Shown here: piece by piece, positions 62,395 through 64,000 of the stretch | Layout of the letters: the number at the start of each line of letters is the position of its first letter | How positions within the stretch are numbered: position 1 is the stretch's first letter | DNA from: Neolewinella agarilytica | GTDB lineage: Bacteria; Bacteroidota; Bacteroidia; Chitinophagales; Saprospiraceae | Length of the DNA stretch: 64,000 bases | Direction: 5' to 3' | Assembly: GCF_900110645.1 (NCBI RefSeq) | Contig: NZ_FOFB01000012.1 | Coordinates: 124,001 to 188,000 of the forward strand | Made by a program: the position numbers and the translations under genes | Notes under the pieces: model-generated | Database searches by the model: none | What the model was told of the DNA's origin: nothing | The model's input: only the letters and a program-made list of their open reading frames with translations

Positions 62395-64000
62395 ATGCGC
62401 GCCATCGCCCTACTCATTAGCACCTGCCTTTCATTTTTTACCTACGCTCAGGCGGACCTGGTGTTATCTTCCGCCAGCTTCGAACCATTAGCCATCAATC
62501 GCGGAGACGTTCTGACGACCTTCGCTACCGTCACGAATATTGGAAACACTACCGCCGGAGCAAACTACCTCTTCGTATACTACTCCACGGACCAAACCAT
62601 CGCCGCCGAGGAAGTCATCAGTCGCGTAGCTATTCCCTCCCTTGCACCCGGAGAAAGTCATGATGTCACCTTCTATTACCCTACAGCTGCAACGCTCCCA
62701 ACCGGAAATCACTTCATCGCCCTCGAAGTTGATCCCTTCAACGACGTCCCCGAGTCCAATGAAGAAAATCTCTTCTGTGCCGGTACGGGCCCGAACTGCG
62801 GAACCTTCACCGTTCTCCCCGGCGGCAGTCTCGGTGGTCAGCGCTTCGTCTATCCCGTCCTCTTCATCCACGGCCTCAATGGAAATAGCAAAACCTGGAA
62901 TGAATTCGGTAGTGAACTTCAGCGCGAACTCGGTTGGGTCTACGGCGGCCGCCTCGACTACTGCCTCAACCCCGATAACGATCAAACGACCTCCGACGGC
63001 AACATTCTGTCTTTTGTCGATCCAGGGCAGCTCGGCCTCGGTGATTTTTACACCCTCAACTTTGACATCAACGCCAGCGGCGACCTCTTCGTCAGCGACG
63101 ATGGCATTCCCTTCAATAACTTTGAAAGCAACCAGTCCGCCATCGTCAAACAGGGGTGGGCTGTCCGCGACGCTGTAAACCAAATCATGCAGTTCGCCGA
63201 CGTCGATCGCGTCATCATCGTCGGCCACAGCATGGGCGGACTCGCCGGCCGCCAGTACCTCACCAATCCAGAACTCTGGCAGGATGACGGCGATCACCAC
63301 ATCGCAAAACTCATGACCGTCGGTACTCCCCACGGTGGTAGTAACCTCAACAGCGGAGGACTCGGCTCCATTTTCACGGGCATCGACGAAAGCTCCGAAG
63401 CTACCCGTGACCTCCGTTACCAAAGTCTCTTTTTCAATGGCCAGTTCCTGGATGGCGGCTTCGAGAGCGCAGTATCAAATTTCTACAACAACGACGTCAA
63501 TGCCAACGGAGTCGTCGGAGACCTTATAATAGGCCTCAACGAAAAGCCCGCTATTGGCGGCGTCGATTACTCCTGTATCGTTGGGGTAGGGGATAACCTG
63601 CCTTCCCTCAGCGGAGACGGCGTCGTAGACGCCGACCGTGCAGACCTTAACAACTACCTCCCAGCCCCACCACCTCTACTCGGCCTGCACGCCGACCGCT
63701 TTCTGGTAACCACCGCGCACACGGAGATCCATAAAGAGAATACCGACATCATGCTCCGTGCGCTCGATGAACCGGACTTCGAGGACATCGCTTACCAACT
63801 CCCCCTGGAGCAACTACACTTTTCCTTCGTCTCCGAACAACCCACCAATAATCCTCAGAACCCAGGCGACAATGCCGATTACGACGACTTCCGCATCACC
63901 CTTCCAACTGCCGGTCGCATCGAAGTCCTCGTCAGCAATATTCCCGTCCACGATTTCGCCGTCGCCATCCTCCCAATCACCAACGACGATGCCATCGCCA
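62395..64000 (+). CDS. Secreted CARDB/alpha-beta hydrolase (lipase-like) protein, partial
   Basis: An open frame from ATG 62395 runs off the end with 535 codons present. It starts with a signal peptide (MRAIALLISTCLSFFTYAQA). Residues about 20-140 are a CARDB-type beta domain (VLTTFATVTNIGNTTAG, LVEVDPF-like spacing, ESNEEN). Then comes an alpha/beta hydrolase: VLFIHGLNGNSKTW (about 160, oxyanion region), the nucleophile elbow VGHSMGG (about 280) and TVGTPHGGSNLNSGG, the lipase/PGAP1-type pattern. Likely a secreted lipase or esterase; a Por tail is expected beyond the window. Confidence 0.82.
   Translation, partial: MRAIALLISTCLSFFTYAQADLVLSSASFEPLAINRGDVLTTFATVTNIGNTTAGANYLFVYYSTDQTIAAEEVISRVAIPSLAPGESHDVTFYYPTAATLPTGNHFIALEVDPFNDVPESNEENLFCAGTGPNCGTFTVLPGGSLGGQRFVYPVLFIHGLNGNSKTWNEFGSELQRELGWVYGGRLDYCLNPDNDQTTSDGNILSFVDPGQLGLGDFYTLNFDINASGDLFVSDDGIPFNNFESNQSAIVKQGWAVRDAVNQIMQFADVDRVIIVGHSMGGLAGRQYLTNPELWQDDGDHHIAKLMTVGTPHGGSNLNSGGLGSIFTGIDESSEATRDLRYQSLFFNGQFLDGGFESAVSNFYNNDVNANGVVGDLIIGLNEKPAIGGVDYSCIVGVGDNLPSLSGDGVVDADRADLNNYLPAPPPLLGLHADRFLVTTAHTEIHKENTDIMLRALDEPDFEDIAYQLPLEQLHFSFVSEQPTNNPQNPGDNADYDDFRITLPTAGRIEVLVSNIPVHDFAVAILPITNDDAIA

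Noticed and set aside
62488-63423. Long minus-strand frame opposite the lipase-type gene
   Set aside because: It lies entirely antisense to an open frame with a signal peptide and lipase motifs, and its sequence is low-complexity Glu/Val/Gly/Ala typical of antisense reading.

Overview
The window looks like a chromosomal segment of a Bacteroidota bacterium, most likely of the Saprospiria/Lewinella type (inference). Grounds: several large secreted proteins end in type IX secretion (Por) sorting tails; there is a Reg_prop/Y_Y_Y hybrid sensor kinase with a LytTR regulator, a PD40-OmpA envelope protein, and TAnnTTTG-like -7 promoter boxes. Intergenic DNA is A+T-richer than the roughly 50-58% GC genes. 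No rRNA or complete tRNA gene was seen.

Region 1 (1-9.07 kb) is a type III-B CRISPR-Cas locus with a stand-alone reverse transcriptase. The end of a probable cmr5, then cmr6 and a Cas6-like gene, precede leader 1 and arrays 1 and 2. An RT-cas1-cas2 operon follows, then leader 2 and arrays 3 and 4. All arrays share one 37-nt repeat and one orientation. Both leader-proximal arrays are cut by a ~290-bp element, present four times, whose central hairpin keeps its pairing between copies while its sequence changes. This is the most unusual non-coding structure in the window.

Region 2 (9.4-29.5 kb): after a PD40-OmpA gene comes a dense defence island. It holds a type II-short CBASS operon (patatin effector, CD-NTase, E2-like protein carrying a SEC-C zinc motif). 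Next is a type I restriction-modification operon with a Septu-like ATPase/HNH pair between hsdS and hsdR. An McrBC-like pair overlaps hsdR, and the island ends with a 775-aa protein that looks like a decayed N6-methylase fused to a HEPN-like RN-x3-H domain. That last gene is the best candidate for an undescribed defence component.

Region 3 (29.5-37.2 kb) holds a frameshifted NUC1 nuclease, a large secreted M43-like metalloprotease preceded by a perfect dyad, a small membrane protein, and a site-2-protease-like membrane protein that has lost its metal ligands.

Region 4 (37.2-44.2 kb) looks like a mobile-element cargo block: a large inverted repeat, plasmid-type hypotheticals, an ArdC antirestriction protein, a Bro-N protein, a ribbon-helix-helix regulator, repeated 18-bp operator-like sites, a DEDDh exonuclease and a tRNA 3'-end remnant that could be an attachment scar. 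No integrase or relaxase was seen.

Region 5 (44.2-64 kb) is ordinary envelope and secretion biology: a DUF3298-like lipoprotein, a sensor kinase and response regulator, secreted T9SS-type proteins, an AAA/PD-(D/E)xK protein with a palindromic operator-like start, a 62-bp perfect palindrome, and a secreted CARDB/lipase-type protein that runs off the end.
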